Under the pieces are notes generated by a model. That model had not been told where the DNA came from. It was given only the letters and a program-made list of their open reading frames with translations, and made no database searches. Shown here one piece after another: positions 27,493 through 38,662 of a stretch of 64,000 nucleotides of DNA. A program made the position numbers and the translations under genes. The stretch is from Candida dubliniensis CD36. Taxonomy: Eukaryota; Ascomycota; Pichiomycetes; Serinales; Debaryomycetaceae. Where the stretch lies: the NCBI RefSeq assembly GCF_000026945.1, contig NC_012864.1, positions 1-64,000 of the forward strand, given 5' to 3'. Within the stretch, counting starts at the first letter, position 1, and each line of letters starts with the position of its first letter.

Positions 27493-29613
27493 CTATTGTA
27501 ATTTATTGTCGCTTCTCTTAGACTCTCTCAAGGCAACCATTTGCTTCACAACGTCATCAAACTTGACCATAGCATTCTTTCCTTGCTCTTCTGGAATGTC
27601 TCTGTTTCTGACATTAACACTCTCGCTGTTTTCCTCGTCTTCACCAACAATAAAGATAAAGTTGTACTTGTACAACTGCCCAGTTCTAATCTTCTTGGGT
27701 AAGGTGTTCCCACTAACATCAACATCACAGTAGAAAAAGTAATCGTCATTCAACTTCTTTTGAAGCTTCTGTGCATAATCATAGTACTTGGGCCCAACCG
27801 GAACAATCAAAACCTGTCTTGGAGACAACCAGAATGGCCATTTACCCTTGTAGTGCTCAGTCAAAATAGCTGTCATTCTCTCAACTGACCCCAAAATGGC
27901 TCGGTGGATCATAACTGGACGCGTGTTGGGACCTTTGTCGGACTTGTACTCCAACTCAAAACGTTGTGGCAACTGGAAATCCAATTGGATAGTGGCGCAT
28001 TGGAACCATCTCTTTAACGCATCACTGATCATAATATCGATCTTGGGTCCGTAGAACGCACCATCACCAGGATTTAACTCCCACTTGCCTTCACCCAAGA
28101 AATCATTCAACGCTTGCTCCAACTTCTTTTCTGCTGAGTTCCATGTCTCCAAGTCCCCAACATACTTTTCTGGTCTGGTAGACAACTCCATCTTGAACTC
28201 AAATCCAAAAATACCATACATTTTCTTCAAAAAGTCAAAAACACCAGCAATTTCCGTCCCGATTTGGTCAGTGGTACAGAAAATATGAGCATCATCTTGT
28301 TGGAAACGACGGACTCTTGTCAATCCCGACAACGCACCAGAAAACTCGTTTCTGTGAATAACACCAAAATCAGCAACACGCCATGGCAATTCACGGTACG
28401 ATCTTTCTCTCGACTTAAACAAAATACAGTGACCAGGACAGTTCATTGGCTTTAACCCAAAAGTCTCCTTTTCAACTTCAAACGAAAACATGTTTTCCTT
28501 ATAGTTTTGCCAGTGACCAGAAGTCTCCCAGAGCTTGGTCGAGTACATGTTTGGCGTGATAACCTCTTCATAGCCTCTCTTTCTGTACTCTGTCCTCAAA
28601 GTATCAACCAAAGTGTTGTAAATTCTAGCACCATGGGGCAACCACATGGCCGAACCAGGTGACATTTCATTGAAAATAAACAATTCCTGTTCTCTACCAA
28701 TCTTTCTGTGGTCTCTCTCAGCAGCCTCGGCTAAAAACTTCAAGTGCTCAGTCATCAACTTCTTATCTGGAAAAGAGATACCATAGACTCTCTGCAACGA
28801 GTCATTGCTGGCATCGCCCAAAAAGTACGACGAAGAATTCTTCAACACCTTAAATGCCTTGATTCTTCCTGAGTGGGGGATGTGGGGACCAACACACAAA
28901 TCAATCAACGGACCACATCTGTACACAGTAGTAGACGTGCCGTCAGGGATCTTGTCGCTAATAAACTTGACCTTGTACTTGTTGTAATGAAACATTTTCA
29001 ACAATTGTTCCTTGGTCATTTCCAACCTTTCAAACTTTTGCTTTTCCTTTATAGCCTTGGTGGCTACTTGTTCCAAGTTACCAAAATCCCCCTGAGTAAC
29101 AAATGTTTCACCATTGTTGATCGACATATCGTAGAAAAACCCATCTTCAGTTGGCGGACCATGCGATAAGTGACACCCATAATGGCATTCACATGCTTCA
29201 CCTAAAATATGGGCCGACGAGTGCCAGAACACAGCCTTACCTTCGGGATGCTCAAAATCCAAAAATTCCAATTTGACGTCTCCCTCTAATGGACGAGGCA
29301 TATCCCATAACTTACCGTCGACTTTGGCAATAACTTGTCTTTCAGCAAAGGATTTACCTATAGAGTTGGCAATATCCATGGGAGAAGTCTCAAAAGCAGT
29401 ACCTTCCTTGACGGTACCATCCCTTAAGGTGATTTTAATTGGCGTCTTTTCCTTATTGCTAATTTCCTCGTCATACTGAGCTTTCAATTCTTCAAATAAC
29501 TTGATTCTTTCTTCAATAAATGCAGGTTGTGGGTCTAAATATAATGAGTTAGCAGGTTTCTTCTTCTTGTCTTTAAAGGACAAGTCCTTAACTTTATCTG
29601 CAACGTCAGACAT
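27493..29613 (-). CDS. THS1: Threonyl-tRNA synthetase, cytoplasmic
   Basis: 706 residues from ATG at 29611-29613 ([10 protein letters not shown]). The open frame extends about 54 codons upstream, but only into poly(T) DNA and the neighbouring gene, so it is not used. Domains in order: TGS domain ([11 protein letters not shown] ... ), the N2/SAD editing domain with HSSAH at residues 131-135 and a later [14 protein letters not shown], class II catalytic core with motif 2 ([31 protein letters not shown]), zinc ligands around MNCPGHC, motif 3 region ([15 protein letters not shown]), and a C-terminal anticodon domain ([10 protein letters not shown]). All key parts are intact. Divergent from a small gene at 29718 across 104 bp that contain poly(A) and AATTTT. 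Confidence 0.95.
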   Translation of the reverse strand: MSDVADKVKDLSFKDKKKKPANSLYLDPQPAFIEERIKLFEELKAQYDEEISNKEKTPIKITLRDGTVKEGTAFETSPMDIANSIGKSFAERQVIAKVDGKLWDMPRPLEGDVKLEFLDFEHPEGKAVFWHSSAHILGEACECHYGCHLSHGPPTEDGFFYDMSINNGETFVTQGDFGNLEQVATKAIKEKQKFERLEMTKEQLLKMFHYNKYKVKFISDKIPDGTSTTVYRCGPLIDLCVGPHIPHSGRIKAFKVLKNSSSYFLGDASNDSLQRVYGISFPDKKLMTEHLKFLAEAAERDHRKIGREQELFIFNEMSPGSAMWLPHGARIYNTLVDTLRTEYRKRGYEEVITPNMYSTKLWETSGHWQNYKENMFSFEVEKETFGLKPMNCPGHCILFKSRERSYRELPWRVADFGVIHRNEFSGALSGLTRVRRFQQDDAHIFCTTDQIGTEIAGVFDFLKKMYGIFGFEFKMELSTRPEKYVGDLETWNSAEKKLEQALNDFLGEGKWELNPGDGAFYGPKIDIMISDALKRWFQCATIQLDFQLPQRFELEYKSDKGPNTRPVMIHRAILGSVERMTAILTEHYKGKWPFWLSPRQVLIVPVGPKYYDYAQKLQKKLNDDYFFYCDVDVSGNTLPKKIRTGQLYKYNFIFIVGEDEENSESVNVRNRDIPEEQGKNAMVKFDDVVKQMVALRESKRSDNKLQ

Positions 29614-29717
29614 TGTTGGTGATAGATAATTTAATGAAAAAAAAAAAAAAAAAAAGTAAAAAAATTTTCTCTCGTTCGTCTTTTTAAATTCCGTGAAAAA
29701 CACGTAAGACCTAAAAC

Positions 29718-30014
29718 ATGTCGATCCACCAACGGGTTCAGGAACTACAAAATCTATTCGACGAAAACGAATCATTGATTGAAAACAACTGTGCTAGACT
29801 TAGCCAATTGCAGCAAGAGTTGTCCCAGGAAGAGGTGTCGTTTCTTGAGGTTAAGGATAAACTCATAAAGCTTCTTCAACAACTAAAGGTATCCTATGGC
29901 TCGACTCAACCATATACAACGTACCTACAAGAAATAGCCGACGCCGCTAACGCTCTTAATGTTACAAGCGACTTTAACACACAACTTGCTAATGTATTGA
30001 AATCATTTCAATAG
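29718..30014 (+). CDS. Small coiled-coil protein, 98 residues
   Basis: ATG at 29718. Nearly the whole protein is predicted helix: [27 protein letters not shown] and [11 protein letters not shown] have heptad-like Leu spacing. Then comes a Tyr/Thr-rich turn ([11 protein letters not shown]) and a final helix. Size and shape fit small subunits of kinetochore, BLOC-1-like or tethering complexes, but no diagnostic motif allows a name. It shares a short divergent promoter with THS1 and converges on MRPL38 (25 bp). Confidence 0.55.
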   Translation: MSIHQRVQELQNLFDENESLIENNCARLSQLQQELSQEEVSFLEVKDKLIKLLQQLKVSYGSTQPYTTYLQEIADAANALNVTSDFNTQLANVLKSFQ

Positions 30015-30039
30015 ACATCTATGTACATGAATATAAACT

Positions 30040-30438
30040 TTAAAAAGTCTTTGGAGCTAAGGCCACAATCTTGTTGTAGTTTAAGTCCTTCAATTCTTTG
30101 GCCACGACCGACGATATTCTCGTGCCTAACGGCTCACCATTCTTATTTATCAACACACAAGCATTATCGTCGAATCTAACAACACTTCCGTCCTTTCTCT
30201 TAAGTGGGGCCCTTGTTCTAACAACCACTGCCTGGCAGATATCTCTTCTCTTGACTCTGTTGGTCGATGTTTGTCCCGTCAACTCTTGCTGTAATGGTCT
30301 GGCCTGTTTCACAACACACGTTATTCTATCGCCAATCTGTGCACAACTCTTGGGCTTGTGACGCAAAACCTTGATACATTCAACAACCTGAGCACCAGAA
30401 TTGTCAATCACATTAAGCAAACTTTTAAGGTAAATCAT
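30040..30438 (-). CDS. MRPL38: Mitochondrial 54S ribosomal protein uL14m
   Basis: 132 residues from ATG at 30436-30438 ([15 protein letters not shown]); the frame upstream starts only with TTG. uL14 pattern throughout: [11 protein letters not shown], the GDRITCVVK segment, [20 protein letters not shown] and the signature [20 protein letters not shown], then [18 protein letters not shown] at the C-terminus. Mitochondrial assignment rests on S. cerevisiae Mrpl38 having the same length class and on the lack of cytosolic L23 features. AATTTT with poly(A) lies about 57 bp upstream. Confidence 0.88.
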   Translation of the reverse strand: MIYLKSLLNVIDNSGAQVVECIKVLRHKPKSCAQIGDRITCVVKQARPLQQELTGQTSTNRVKRRDICQAVVVRTRAPLKRKDGSVVRFDDNACVLINKNGEPLGTRISSVVAKELKDLNYNKIVALAPKTF

Positions 30439-30588
30439 GATGTGCTGGTTGGGTGGTGGCTTCAAGTATTCGGAAAGAAGAAGAAAAAAAAAAAAAATTT
30501 TCTTTTATTGGACGAGGATAGAGCTACGTGCAGGAAACACACCAGGCGAGCCCATACATTCTCCCAGTTGCAAAAACACTATACACCC

Positions 30589-31281
30589 CTAATCTAGCTT
30601 TCTATCAATTTCTACATCCACGTTCTCGGTCTTCTTCACAACAAAGTCGTAGATACTTCTCATAAAATGAAACTGTAAAAATGCAACCAAACCCACAGCC
30701 ACAAACACAAGTGCTCTTAACCCATCATCTTCCATATCCATAAACGCATAAGGATACCTTCCGCCATTTTCAGTATCCACTAAATACTTTAACAAACACC
30801 AGTAGCCCGTGGAAAGCGCCGTAATCAACAACAACACCGTATTGCTTTTAATCGTCCACCGTGGCATAAATACTAAATAATCAATAAGCAACGACACTAC
30901 CGGCATTAAATGCACAGATAAATCAAGCTTCAAAGGGATCTTAAAATTTTCCGGGTCAGGGGTTAGCAAATGCAAGCAAAATAACCGCAACGGCCAGTAC
31001 ACCATTGCCACAATTGTTTCCAACGCCAACCCAATCGGATGAAGAAGATTCTTAAGATCATACAAACTCTCTGATCTGGTTAAATGGGCGAAAAACCCTA
31101 ACCCAAAAACCCCAAGCGAATATATTAACGACAAGTTTGTAAGAAACTGGTAATGGCCTGCCCCCTTCAAATCATCCGACAACTCAAGCAGGAAAATCCG
31201 GGATGCCCCATACACCCCAATCGCAATTGAAACAGCGTTAATTCCCAAAATAACTTGATTTCCAACGACTCTTCTAGACAT
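30589..31281 (-). CDS. AIG1 / FAR-17a family membrane protein
   Basis: 230 residues from ATG at 31279-31281 (MSRRVVGNQV); the frame continues upstream only through poly(A/T). Six hydrophobic spans are visible: LGINAVSIAIGVYGAS, FLTNLSLIYSLGVFGLGFF, LALETIVAMVYW, LMPVVSLLIDYLVF, TVLLLITALSTGYW and ALVFVAVGLVAFLQF. The H-x-MP segment (SVHLMPVVSLLIDYL) and the early FLTN motif are typical of the AIG1/ADTRP family, whose animal members hydrolyse fatty-acid esters of hydroxy fatty acids; Thr and His in these positions are the proposed catalytic pair. The activity in yeast is inference. Terminal KKTENVDVEIDRKLD is cytosolic-looking. Confidence 0.72.
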   Translation of the reverse strand: MSRRVVGNQVILGINAVSIAIGVYGASRIFLLELSDDLKGAGHYQFLTNLSLIYSLGVFGLGFFAHLTRSESLYDLKNLLHPIGLALETIVAMVYWPLRLFCLHLLTPDPENFKIPLKLDLSVHLMPVVSLLIDYLVFMPRWTIKSNTVLLLITALSTGYWCLLKYLVDTENGGRYPYAFMDMEDDGLRALVFVAVGLVAFLQFHFMRSIYDFVVKKTENVDVEIDRKLD

Positions 31282-31432
31282 GGTAGAGAAATTGATGTAT
31301 ATTAAAAAAGAGAGAGAGAAAGAGAGATATGCCGATGATGATGATGAAAAAAAAAAAAGAAACCTATACACTAAAAAAAAAAGAAACAGCAAACCGAAAA
31401 AAAAAAGGGGGGGGGCAGGCGGACCTTCTTTT

Positions 31433-33064
31433 CTAAAATTGAAAGTTTTGTTGTTGTTGGTTGGCATCCATACCAAAACCAAATGAATTGCCATAACTTT
31501 CAGGAACAATGTTTTCGTCATCGATTTGACCGTCGTCATCAGAGAAATACTTTTCAATGATACTAAATGCTTTTTGATAAATCTTTTCGTTGGGGTTGTT
31601 TTGACACTCAAAAATCTTTTCCATGCCACCAGCTTCTTCAATGAACAAAGCATACTCGTTAACACTAGCGCCTCTAGCCTCTTTGTCCATTTCTCCCATC
31701 TTCAAAATGTTCTCTAAGGAATCTAATGTAACCTCGATTATCTTGGAATCAGCAACCGATAATAAATCACACAATGGCTTGATACATCCTTGGCTTACCA
31801 AATAACGGATTTGGTCAGGTTTGGTCAACCCACCGGAAGAAGCATTCGAAATTGCCCAGCATGCTTCCTTTTTCGTCTTGTAGTCTCCATGGATCAATAA
31901 TCTAATCACTTGTGGAATCAAGTTGGCATCAATGACTGCTTGGATTTGATCAGTAGTACCGGCAGTGATATTGGAAATTGTCCAGCATGCCTCTTTCCTG
32001 ATTGTGTCCTTGGTAGAGTTTAACAATGGCGCTAATGCAGGCAACACCCCGGCATTAATGACAATTTGCGTCTGGTAATCGCTTCCGGTAACAATATTTC
32101 CTATGGCTCGCAAAGCCGGAGTTTGCACCAACGTAGAATCATGTCCCAATAATTCAACAAGACGGTGGGGGATTCGAGCATCAATAACGGCTTGGATCGC
32201 CTCAGATGTACCATCAGACAAGTACGAGACGGCCCAGCACGCATCGACCAAAGTCTCAGCATCAACAGAATAAATCAACTTCCCCAAAGTTGGGATTGCT
32301 TGTGATACAATATTCCAATCTGGCTGTGGCGACTTACCACGGCACAAGTTCGACAACGTCCAGGTTGCAGTCCTAATTAATGACATTTTGGTGCAGTTAA
32401 ACAATTGCAAGACCGGCTCCATGGCATTGCAGCTTAAAACATAGTCTCTATTGTCAGAAGAATCACCAGCAACATTACCAAGAGCCCAGATGGCTTGCTC
32501 TTTGACCTCAAGAGATTGCGAATACAATAACTGGACAAATAATGGCACCGCATTGGCTTCAACAACAACTCGGGTTTGTGCTGAGTCTCCAGAGGCAATA
32601 TTGGTCAATGCCCACGCTGCTTCCAACTGTAACATATCAGGGTGGTCCTCCTTCATAAACTCAACCAAAGTTGGGATTACTCCACTTTGGATGACCAAAT
32701 CAATCGGTGGGTTATGTTCACGCGACAAGATTTGACGAAATTTAACTGTAGCTGCGAGTTGGCTATCAAAGTCTGGTGCCTGGATCATCTCAAGCATCTT
32801 GGGCAAATCTTGTTTCAATTTGTTGTAGAATTGGTTCTCGTCACTATTGGCGGTGGGATTATACTCTTCTTCATCTTCAGACTCGTTACCTTGATTGGCA
32901 TAGTTTCTTCTTTTGGCTAACACTTCTTCTCTCTTTTGTTTTCTCAAATCAACTTGATGTGTTTCTCTTCTTCTTCTCAACTCATCGCTCTGGAAACGGC
33001 CCTTGTTTTTAAAATTAGTACGGCGATATTCGGGGACAAATCTGTTAGTGGCGTCAGAATCCAT
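31433..33064 (-). CDS. SRP1: Karyopherin (importin) alpha
   Basis: 543 residues, ATG at 33062-33064. Adaptor that binds classical nuclear localisation signals and importin beta. The importin-beta-binding domain is at residues 14-55 ([11 protein letters not shown] ... LRRRRETHQ ... [13 protein letters not shown]), followed by an acidic linker and ten armadillo repeats from about 90 to 510. The NLS-binding Trp/Asn ladder is plain in [53 protein letters not shown] and [14 protein letters not shown]. The acidic and Gln/Asn-rich tail ends NQQQQNFQF. Length matches S. cerevisiae Srp1 (542). Promoter: 27 T (33114-33140) adjoining AATTTT. Confidence 0.95.
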   Translation of the reverse strand: MDSDATNRFVPEYRRTNFKNKGRFQSDELRRRRETHQVDLRKQKREEVLAKRRNYANQGNESEDEEEYNPTANSDENQFYNKLKQDLPKMLEMIQAPDFDSQLAATVKFRQILSREHNPPIDLVIQSGVIPTLVEFMKEDHPDMLQLEAAWALTNIASGDSAQTRVVVEANAVPLFVQLLYSQSLEVKEQAIWALGNVAGDSSDNRDYVLSCNAMEPVLQLFNCTKMSLIRTATWTLSNLCRGKSPQPDWNIVSQAIPTLGKLIYSVDAETLVDACWAVSYLSDGTSEAIQAVIDARIPHRLVELLGHDSTLVQTPALRAIGNIVTGSDYQTQIVINAGVLPALAPLLNSTKDTIRKEACWTISNITAGTTDQIQAVIDANLIPQVIRLLIHGDYKTKKEACWAISNASSGGLTKPDQIRYLVSQGCIKPLCDLLSVADSKIIEVTLDSLENILKMGEMDKEARGASVNEYALFIEEAGGMEKIFECQNNPNEKIYQKAFSIIEKYFSDDDGQIDDENIVPESYGNSFGFGMDANQQQQNFQF

Positions 33065-33106
33065 GATGGTAATCTAGTTGTTGGTGATCTAAAGTTAAGA
33101 GTTGGG

Positions 33107-33140
<34 letters not shown>

Positions 33141-33216
33141 CTCTCTCTCTTCAATTTTTTTGTTTCCTAGCAAAAAAGAAAATTTTTACTGTCTCTGTCC
33201 TCAATTACCATCACCA

Positions 33217-33939
33217 ATGTTATCTAGAACCATTTACCATCGTTCGTTTTCAATTCTTTCCCGATCAAAAGCTAAAAGAAGCTTTACTCCATCAGACAGT
33301 TCAGTCGAATCCGATGAAATATTAAGTGAAAACAACCCTTGGTCGCCTACCTTGGAAGACGATCCAGTTTACGTACAAGAAAGAAACAAATTCCGTAAAA
33401 CGAAATTACCACAACAGTATAGGTTGGCTTATCTGCCGTTGTATGAAGCACCAGCATCAAAATACGTTTCCATGTTAAAGAGATTGACTTTGAGTGTGGG
33501 TGTATTAGGAATTTATGGTGCTAAATTATTCTACGAATCGAGTCAGTTTGATGATTTGTATGCCTACGCAACATTGGCAGCAACATTCACCCCGTTGGCT
33601 TTGGTACAGTACAAGACGAAAGACTATGTAACAAGAATATTTAGGCTATACGATAAAACAAAACCCCAAACATTAGAAAACCTTGTCAGTGATGAAAAGT
33701 TGATCTTGGAAAAGCTAAATTTTACTGGCGGAAGCACATATAATGAGTTGTTGACTATAACAGACAACAAGGACTTGAAACTACTGCCACCAGCAAAACC
33801 ATATTTGCCGTATTCTACATGGAGGGACAACACAAGGGACTTTTATGTGATGGATAATATCGGAGGAATAAGAATGGACAGAATATGGGGATTGATTGAA
33901 AAGAATAGCCAAGTAAACAATGGAAGGTCCAATTGGTAA
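33217..33939 (+). CDS. Probable mitochondrial inner-membrane protein, 240 residues
   Basis: ATG at 33217 (MLSRTIYHRSFSILSRSKAK), which begins a typical matrix presequence: Arg, Ser and hydrophobic residues without acids. Two hydrophobic segments follow (RLTLSVGVLGIYGAKLFY and YAYATLAATFTPLALVQY), separated by a short acidic turn; this hairpin arrangement recalls TMEM70/TMEM186-type proteins. The C-terminal third has PPAKPYLPYSTWRDN and a GGIRMDRIWG motif. The upstream ATG-less frame would add a Cys-rich stretch and is not used. Divergent from SRP1 across the poly(T) tract. Confidence 0.6.
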   Translation: MLSRTIYHRSFSILSRSKAKRSFTPSDSSVESDEILSENNPWSPTLEDDPVYVQERNKFRKTKLPQQYRLAYLPLYEAPASKYVSMLKRLTLSVGVLGIYGAKLFYESSQFDDLYAYATLAATFTPLALVQYKTKDYVTRIFRLYDKTKPQTLENLVSDEKLILEKLNFTGGSTYNELLTITDNKDLKLLPPAKPYLPYSTWRDNTRDFYVMDNIGGIRMDRIWGLIEKNSQVNNGRSNW

Positions 33940-34066
33940 CAAGTGTATACAATTTTTTTGTAAATAGAACGTTCTGTGTATGCCGCACTGGTTTTTTTGG
34001 GCGAGTATTTTTCTTCGACGGTTTTTCCGTTTTCCTATTTTTTTTTTATCCTCTTTCCAACCCCTA

Positions 34067-35152
34067 ATGGAAGCCGTGAAACAACTAAAGAAGACTCCTG
34101 CTGCTCCATCTCGTCTACTTGCAACAGGAGATCTCGATGACGAGACTCTACGAAACACCCAACTAAATGCCGAGCTCTACCATACAAGCAACGACTCGGT
34201 CGAATTATACCGCCAGGAAAACAATTCTTCTGATTTATTGGGCAGGTTATACTACGACGACTATGACTCCGATTCTATGACATCGCCGTCAATCACCCCT
34301 ATGCCATTATCACCGATCATATCACCAAGCGAAAGCTCAGACCAGCTCAGTAACAAATCAAGACCTCCGTTTTTGCGTATGAAATCCATGGAAAGAGGCA
34401 TTTCATTCGACACTTCTCCCCATGGCCACCAAAAGTCGTACACTGTCAAGGCAAAGCACCCTCTTTTCAAGTTTCGTCGTACAAACAAAACATTTTTGGT
34501 CGGCTACAACGACGATGTGGAATCTACAAAAGCTATCGAGTGGTTGTTTGACGAAATGATTATTAATGGTGACACCATAGTGGTTCTACAGGTTTTGGAC
34601 GAAAAACAACATGTGGCCATCGACAAGTCCAAAGTACAAAAAAACTTGGCGAAAATTGAACAAATCAATCATCATTTCAAGAAAGTTTGTATTATCTATG
34701 AGGCGGCTATTGGTAAAGCCAAAAGGGCAATCAAGTCAGCAATCGATGAGTACCGCCCGTCAATGATGGCTATTGGAACTCATCACTACGACGGGAAAGA
34801 GCATCATCGGTCATTTACAAAATCGTCATTGTCAAAACACATTTTAGAGTGCTCGTTAGTCCCCATAATACTAGTGAAACCAACTTACCGGTATGTCGAG
34901 TTTTTGCGAGAAGAAGTCGATGGGCCACAGTACTTTGAGAATTGGATTAAAAATATCGACCATATCGACAACCGAGTGATAAGAAAAAAAGTTCCGTTGA
35001 TAAGCCCATCGATATCTAGAAACTCATCATACACAAGTTTGGTTAATGAAGATCGAGGTAGAGGCGGCGGTCTTTCTGATCAAGTTCTCAATGAATCCCG
35101 TTCAAGGTCGACCTCCAAAAATAGAGTATTTGCTAGATTTTTTAAAAAATAG
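34067..35152 (+). CDS. Universal stress protein (UspA)-domain protein
   Basis: 361 residues from ATG 34067 (MEAVKQLKK). The N-terminal 150 residues are disordered, rich in Ser, Pro and Asp, with SPSITPMPLSPIISPSESS, a likely phosphorylated region. The USP fold follows at about 155-300: FLVGYNDDVESTKAIEWLFD (strand 1 and helix 1), GDTIVVLQVLDE, AIDEYRPSMMAIGTHH, and SLSKHILECSLVPIILVKP, which corresponds to the GS.s..v....cPVlvV ending; the usual ATP-loop G-x2-G-x9-G is altered. The tail is basic and Ser-rich. Fungal members of this class are often regulated by phosphorylation; no defined role is known to me for this one. Confidence 0.72.
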   Translation: MEAVKQLKKTPAAPSRLLATGDLDDETLRNTQLNAELYHTSNDSVELYRQENNSSDLLGRLYYDDYDSDSMTSPSITPMPLSPIISPSESSDQLSNKSRPPFLRMKSMERGISFDTSPHGHQKSYTVKAKHPLFKFRRTNKTFLVGYNDDVESTKAIEWLFDEMIINGDTIVVLQVLDEKQHVAIDKSKVQKNLAKIEQINHHFKKVCIIYEAAIGKAKRAIKSAIDEYRPSMMAIGTHHYDGKEHHRSFTKSSLSKHILECSLVPIILVKPTYRYVEFLREEVDGPQYFENWIKNIDHIDNRVIRKKVPLISPSISRNSSYTSLVNEDRGRGGGLSDQVLNESRSRSTSKNRVFARFFKK

Positions 35153-35290
35153 AATTGTGACGCACGTTTTGACTTCTGTAAATTGCTTTGTTTTTCTCTG
35201 AGTTGCGCAACCTAAAAAAAAAAAAAAAAAAATCTCAACAATGTTGCATTCTTCTTTTTTTTTTTTTTTCACTTTTTGACTTCACCAACA

Positions 35291-38200
35291 ATGACATCGA
35301 ACTCAGAATCTTTGCCTATACCTGTTCCTAAGAAGGAAGATTCTAAACCAACCTCGTTGAATATCCCAAAATCAATTAGTCAACCGTTATCGCCATTGTC
35401 CGCACCCATCGATCAATCTAATGGAACCCCCAAACCAATCCCCACCCCCATCACTGAAAAAGCAATGGCATCTATAGCCCCGATGCTAGAAGGGTTTTCC
35501 CCAAAAACACACGCTGAGGATTCTGTTTCTAGATTAAACTCGATTTCGTCTTCTGCTGGCCAAGTGAGCGATGATGATTTGGTGCAGCCTATTACTGCAG
35601 AAAACTTATCAAACATCAAATCGTACTCCAACTCGTTTGTCGATGGCTCGAGAATCAGTCGTACAGTGTCAAACACATCCAATGCATCGAGGAAATCTTA
35701 TGCAGACACATTCAAACTACCAAAGATCGGGACAATAGGTGTTTGTGCCATGGACGCCAAGGCGTTATCCAAACCATGCAGACGAATTCTCAATAGACTT
35801 ATTGAGACCGGGGAGTTTGAAACAGTTATTTTTGGTGACAAGGTTATACTTGACGAAGCTATCGAAAACTGGCCCACTTGTGACTTTTTGATTAGTTTCT
35901 TTTCCACTGGGTTCCCATTAGATAAAGCTATTGATTATGTAAACTATAGAAAGCCGTACATGATAAATGACTTGGTGTTTCAAAAGGCACTCTGGGATAG
36001 AAGAGTGGTTTTGGCTATTCTTAACCATGCCAATGTTCCGTCACCCGAAAGATTGGAAATCAGCAGAGATGGTGGACCCCATTTGGACTCTCAATTATTA
36101 GACAGATTAAAAGAAATTGGAATGTCTGAGGAAAAACTCGAAAAATTGACTAACCAAAGCGAACCCGACTGGGAGATGGTCGACGAAGACACCCTCAGAG
36201 TTGGAGACAAAACCCTTAGCAAACCGTTTGTGGAAAAACCTGTTGATGGAGAAGACCATAACGTTTATATTTACTATCCAAGAGCCACTGGCGGCGGCGG
36301 TCGAAGATTGTTTCGTAAAATCGGAAACAAGTCATCTGAGTTTGATGCCAACTTGAGCTCGCCACGAACTGACGGTTCATTTATCTATGAGAAATTTATG
36401 GATACCGACAACTTTGAAGACGTCAAGGCTTATACTGTTGGACCCAACTTTTGCCATGCAGAAACAAGAAAATCGCCAGTTGTTGATGGTATCGTAAGAA
36501 GAAATACCCATGGTAAAGAAATAAGATACGTTACTGAGTTGACTGACGAAGAAAAAACCATGGCAAAAAACGTCAGTAGCGCTTTTAAGCAAACGATTTG
36601 TGGGTTTGATTTGCTAAGAGTGAATGGCAAATCATTTGTCATTGACGTCAACGGATTCTCCTTTGTCAAGGACAATAACGATTACTACGATTCGTGTGCA
36701 TCAATCTTACGTGGCTTATTTATCGATGCAAAGAAATCAAGAGACTTGTTGACAAGAAAAATCCCGAAAATGTTGCAGACCAGTCAGTTTGAACAAAAGG
36801 CCCAAAAATGGGTATTCAAAGGAATGGTTACTGTTATTCGTCACGCCGATCGTACCCCCAAACAAAAATTTAAATATTCATTTAGATCACCGGTTTTCAT
36901 CTCATTGCTTAAGGGCCATAGAGAGGAGGTTATTATTCGTGCGGTGCCTGATTTACAAGTTGTTTTGGAAACAGTTAAAATAGCAGAATCCAAAGGTCTT
37001 GAGGATTTGAATAAATTAAAGCAATTGCGTATTGCATTGGAAAAGAAAATGGATTTTCCAGGAACCAAGATCCAGCTCAAACCGACTTTAAACGGCGACA
37101 ACCCCGAAATTGTTGACAAAGTGCAATTAATTCTAAAATGGGGTGGCGAGCCAACCCATTCTGCTAAACACCAAGCAACCGATGTTGGAGAACAAATGAG
37201 ACAAAACCTTCAATTGCTTAATCGTGAAGCCCTTGATGATGTTAAAGTATACACATCTTCTGAAAGGAGGGTCATTGCTAGTGCTCAATACTTTAGTGCA
37301 TCTTTGTTGTCGTTTGATGAACCGTTGGTGGACGATTTCCTTATTGTGAGAAAGGACTTGTTGGATGATTCTAATGCTGCTAAAGACTTGATGGATAAAG
37401 TTAAAAAGAAGCTAAAGCCTTTGTTGCGTGAAGGTGCTGAGGCCCCACCACAATTTACATGGCCTCCGAAAATGCCACAACCATTTGAAGTTATTAAAAG
37501 GGTGTGTGAGTTGATGAATTTTTACCACCAAATAATGAATTACAACTTTGAAACGAAAAACGTCCAAGAGTTTCAAATAAACTGGTGCTGTGGCGAAGAT
37601 CCATTTTTGTTTAAAGAAAGATGGGACAAATTGTTTCAGGAGTTTATAAGTGTGGAAAAGACCCATCCTTCAAAGATCTCGGAATTGTACGATACAATGA
37701 AATACGACGCATTACACAACCGTCAGTTCCTTCAAAAAGTATTCTCATATGATCCAAACGATAAGGTGCTACTTTCAAGGTTGACAGAGACTTGTGGTAG
37801 TACAGTCAACTCTTCAGGTTTGGTTAGCGAGTACCCAATTAACATCTTGGCAATGAACAACTTTAAACTTCCAGAATCGGCATCAACCTCCACCAACAAT
37901 TCATCTGCCAATCTCAATTCGAGCTCTGCTGCTGGGTCTCTTGGCTGGGTCTTGAGTGGCGCGGCCACCACCATGAAATGTGAATCAAAAGATAAAACTG
38001 CTTCTCCACAAACCCCATTCGACCACCCTACATTTGCAAGATTGCGTGAGTTGTACAGATTGTCAAAAGTGCTATTTGATTTTATTTGTCCACAAGAATA
38101 TGGTATAAAAGACGAAGAGAAATTGGATATTGGATTGTTAACTTCGTTGCCATTGGCCAAGCAAATCCTTTCTGACATTTATGATATGAAGAAAAACGAT

Positions 38201-38608
38201 CAACCTGCACTTGTCAACTATTTCACCAAAGAGTCACATATCTACACTTTGCTAAACATCATTTATGGTTCACAGCTTCCCATGAAGATTGCTAGGAATG
38301 CACTTCCAGAATTAGACTACCTATCACAAATAGTTTTTGAATTGTACGAAGCAGAAGACCCATCGAGCCCTACTGGTAAAAAGCATTCTATTAGATTATC
38401 ATTGTCACCAGGTTGTCACACTCAAGATCCATTAGATGTGCAGTTAGATGATGACCATTACATTGGATGCATTCCAAGAATTAATTTGACAAGACATTTG
38501 GATATGGATTTGGTTACTCAAAGATTGAAATCAAGGTTTTCCAGAGTGTCGTTGCCAAAGAAATTTACCCCGGTCAACATCACCGGTCCCTTAAATAGCA
38601 ATAAATAG
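35291..38608 (+). CDS. VIP1: Diphosphoinositol polyphosphate (PP-IP5/IP6) kinase Vip1
   Basis: 1105 residues from ATG 35291; an upstream TTG-initiated extension is ignored. Makes 1-diphosphoinositol polyphosphates (IP7/IP8), signals in phosphate sensing and morphology. After a Ser/Pro-rich tail of about 145 residues comes the ATP-grasp kinase: IGTIGVCAMDAKALSKPCRR, NRLIETGEFE, the FVEKPVDGEDHNVYIYYP strand, GGGGRRLFRKIGNKSSE and FVIDVNGFSFVKDNNDYYD with the metal-binding Asp/Asn. The histidine-acid-phosphatase-like half starts at residue 517 with RHADRTPKQK and keeps the conserved H..T..GE part (HQATDVGEQMRQ). Ends shortly after LKSRFSRVSLPKKF. Full length. Confidence 0.94.
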   Translation: MTSNSESLPIPVPKKEDSKPTSLNIPKSISQPLSPLSAPIDQSNGTPKPIPTPITEKAMASIAPMLEGFSPKTHAEDSVSRLNSISSSAGQVSDDDLVQPITAENLSNIKSYSNSFVDGSRISRTVSNTSNASRKSYADTFKLPKIGTIGVCAMDAKALSKPCRRILNRLIETGEFETVIFGDKVILDEAIENWPTCDFLISFFSTGFPLDKAIDYVNYRKPYMINDLVFQKALWDRRVVLAILNHANVPSPERLEISRDGGPHLDSQLLDRLKEIGMSEEKLEKLTNQSEPDWEMVDEDTLRVGDKTLSKPFVEKPVDGEDHNVYIYYPRATGGGGRRLFRKIGNKSSEFDANLSSPRTDGSFIYEKFMDTDNFEDVKAYTVGPNFCHAETRKSPVVDGIVRRNTHGKEIRYVTELTDEEKTMAKNVSSAFKQTICGFDLLRVNGKSFVIDVNGFSFVKDNNDYYDSCASILRGLFIDAKKSRDLLTRKIPKMLQTSQFEQKAQKWVFKGMVTVIRHADRTPKQKFKYSFRSPVFISLLKGHREEVIIRAVPDLQVVLETVKIAESKGLEDLNKLKQLRIALEKKMDFPGTKIQLKPTLNGDNPEIVDKVQLILKWGGEPTHSAKHQATDVGEQMRQNLQLLNREALDDVKVYTSSERRVIASAQYFSASLLSFDEPLVDDFLIVRKDLLDDSNAAKDLMDKVKKKLKPLLREGAEAPPQFTWPPKMPQPFEVIKRVCELMNFYHQIMNYNFETKNVQEFQINWCCGEDPFLFKERWDKLFQEFISVEKTHPSKISELYDTMKYDALHNRQFLQKVFSYDPNDKVLLSRLTETCGSTVNSSGLVSEYPINILAMNNFKLPESASTSTNNSSANLNSSSAAGSLGWVLSGAATTMKCESKDKTASPQTPFDHPTFARLRELYRLSKVLFDFICPQEYGIKDEEKLDIGLLTSLPLAKQILSDIYDMKKNDQPALVNYFTKESHIYTLLNIIYGSQLPMKIARNALPELDYLSQIVFELYEAEDPSSPTGKKHSIRLSLSPGCHTQDPLDVQLDDDHYIGCIPRINLTRHLDMDLVTQRLKSRFSRVSLPKKFTPVNITGPLNSNK

Positions 38609-38662
38609 AATTTCATACATTATTTATTAAATATCTATACATTTTTTATTTTTTTTTTTTTC

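Noticed and set aside
29614..29775. N-terminal extension of THS1 as a mitochondrial presequence
   Set aside because: It has no ATG, passes through poly(T)-encoded Phe and overlaps the divergent small gene at 29718.
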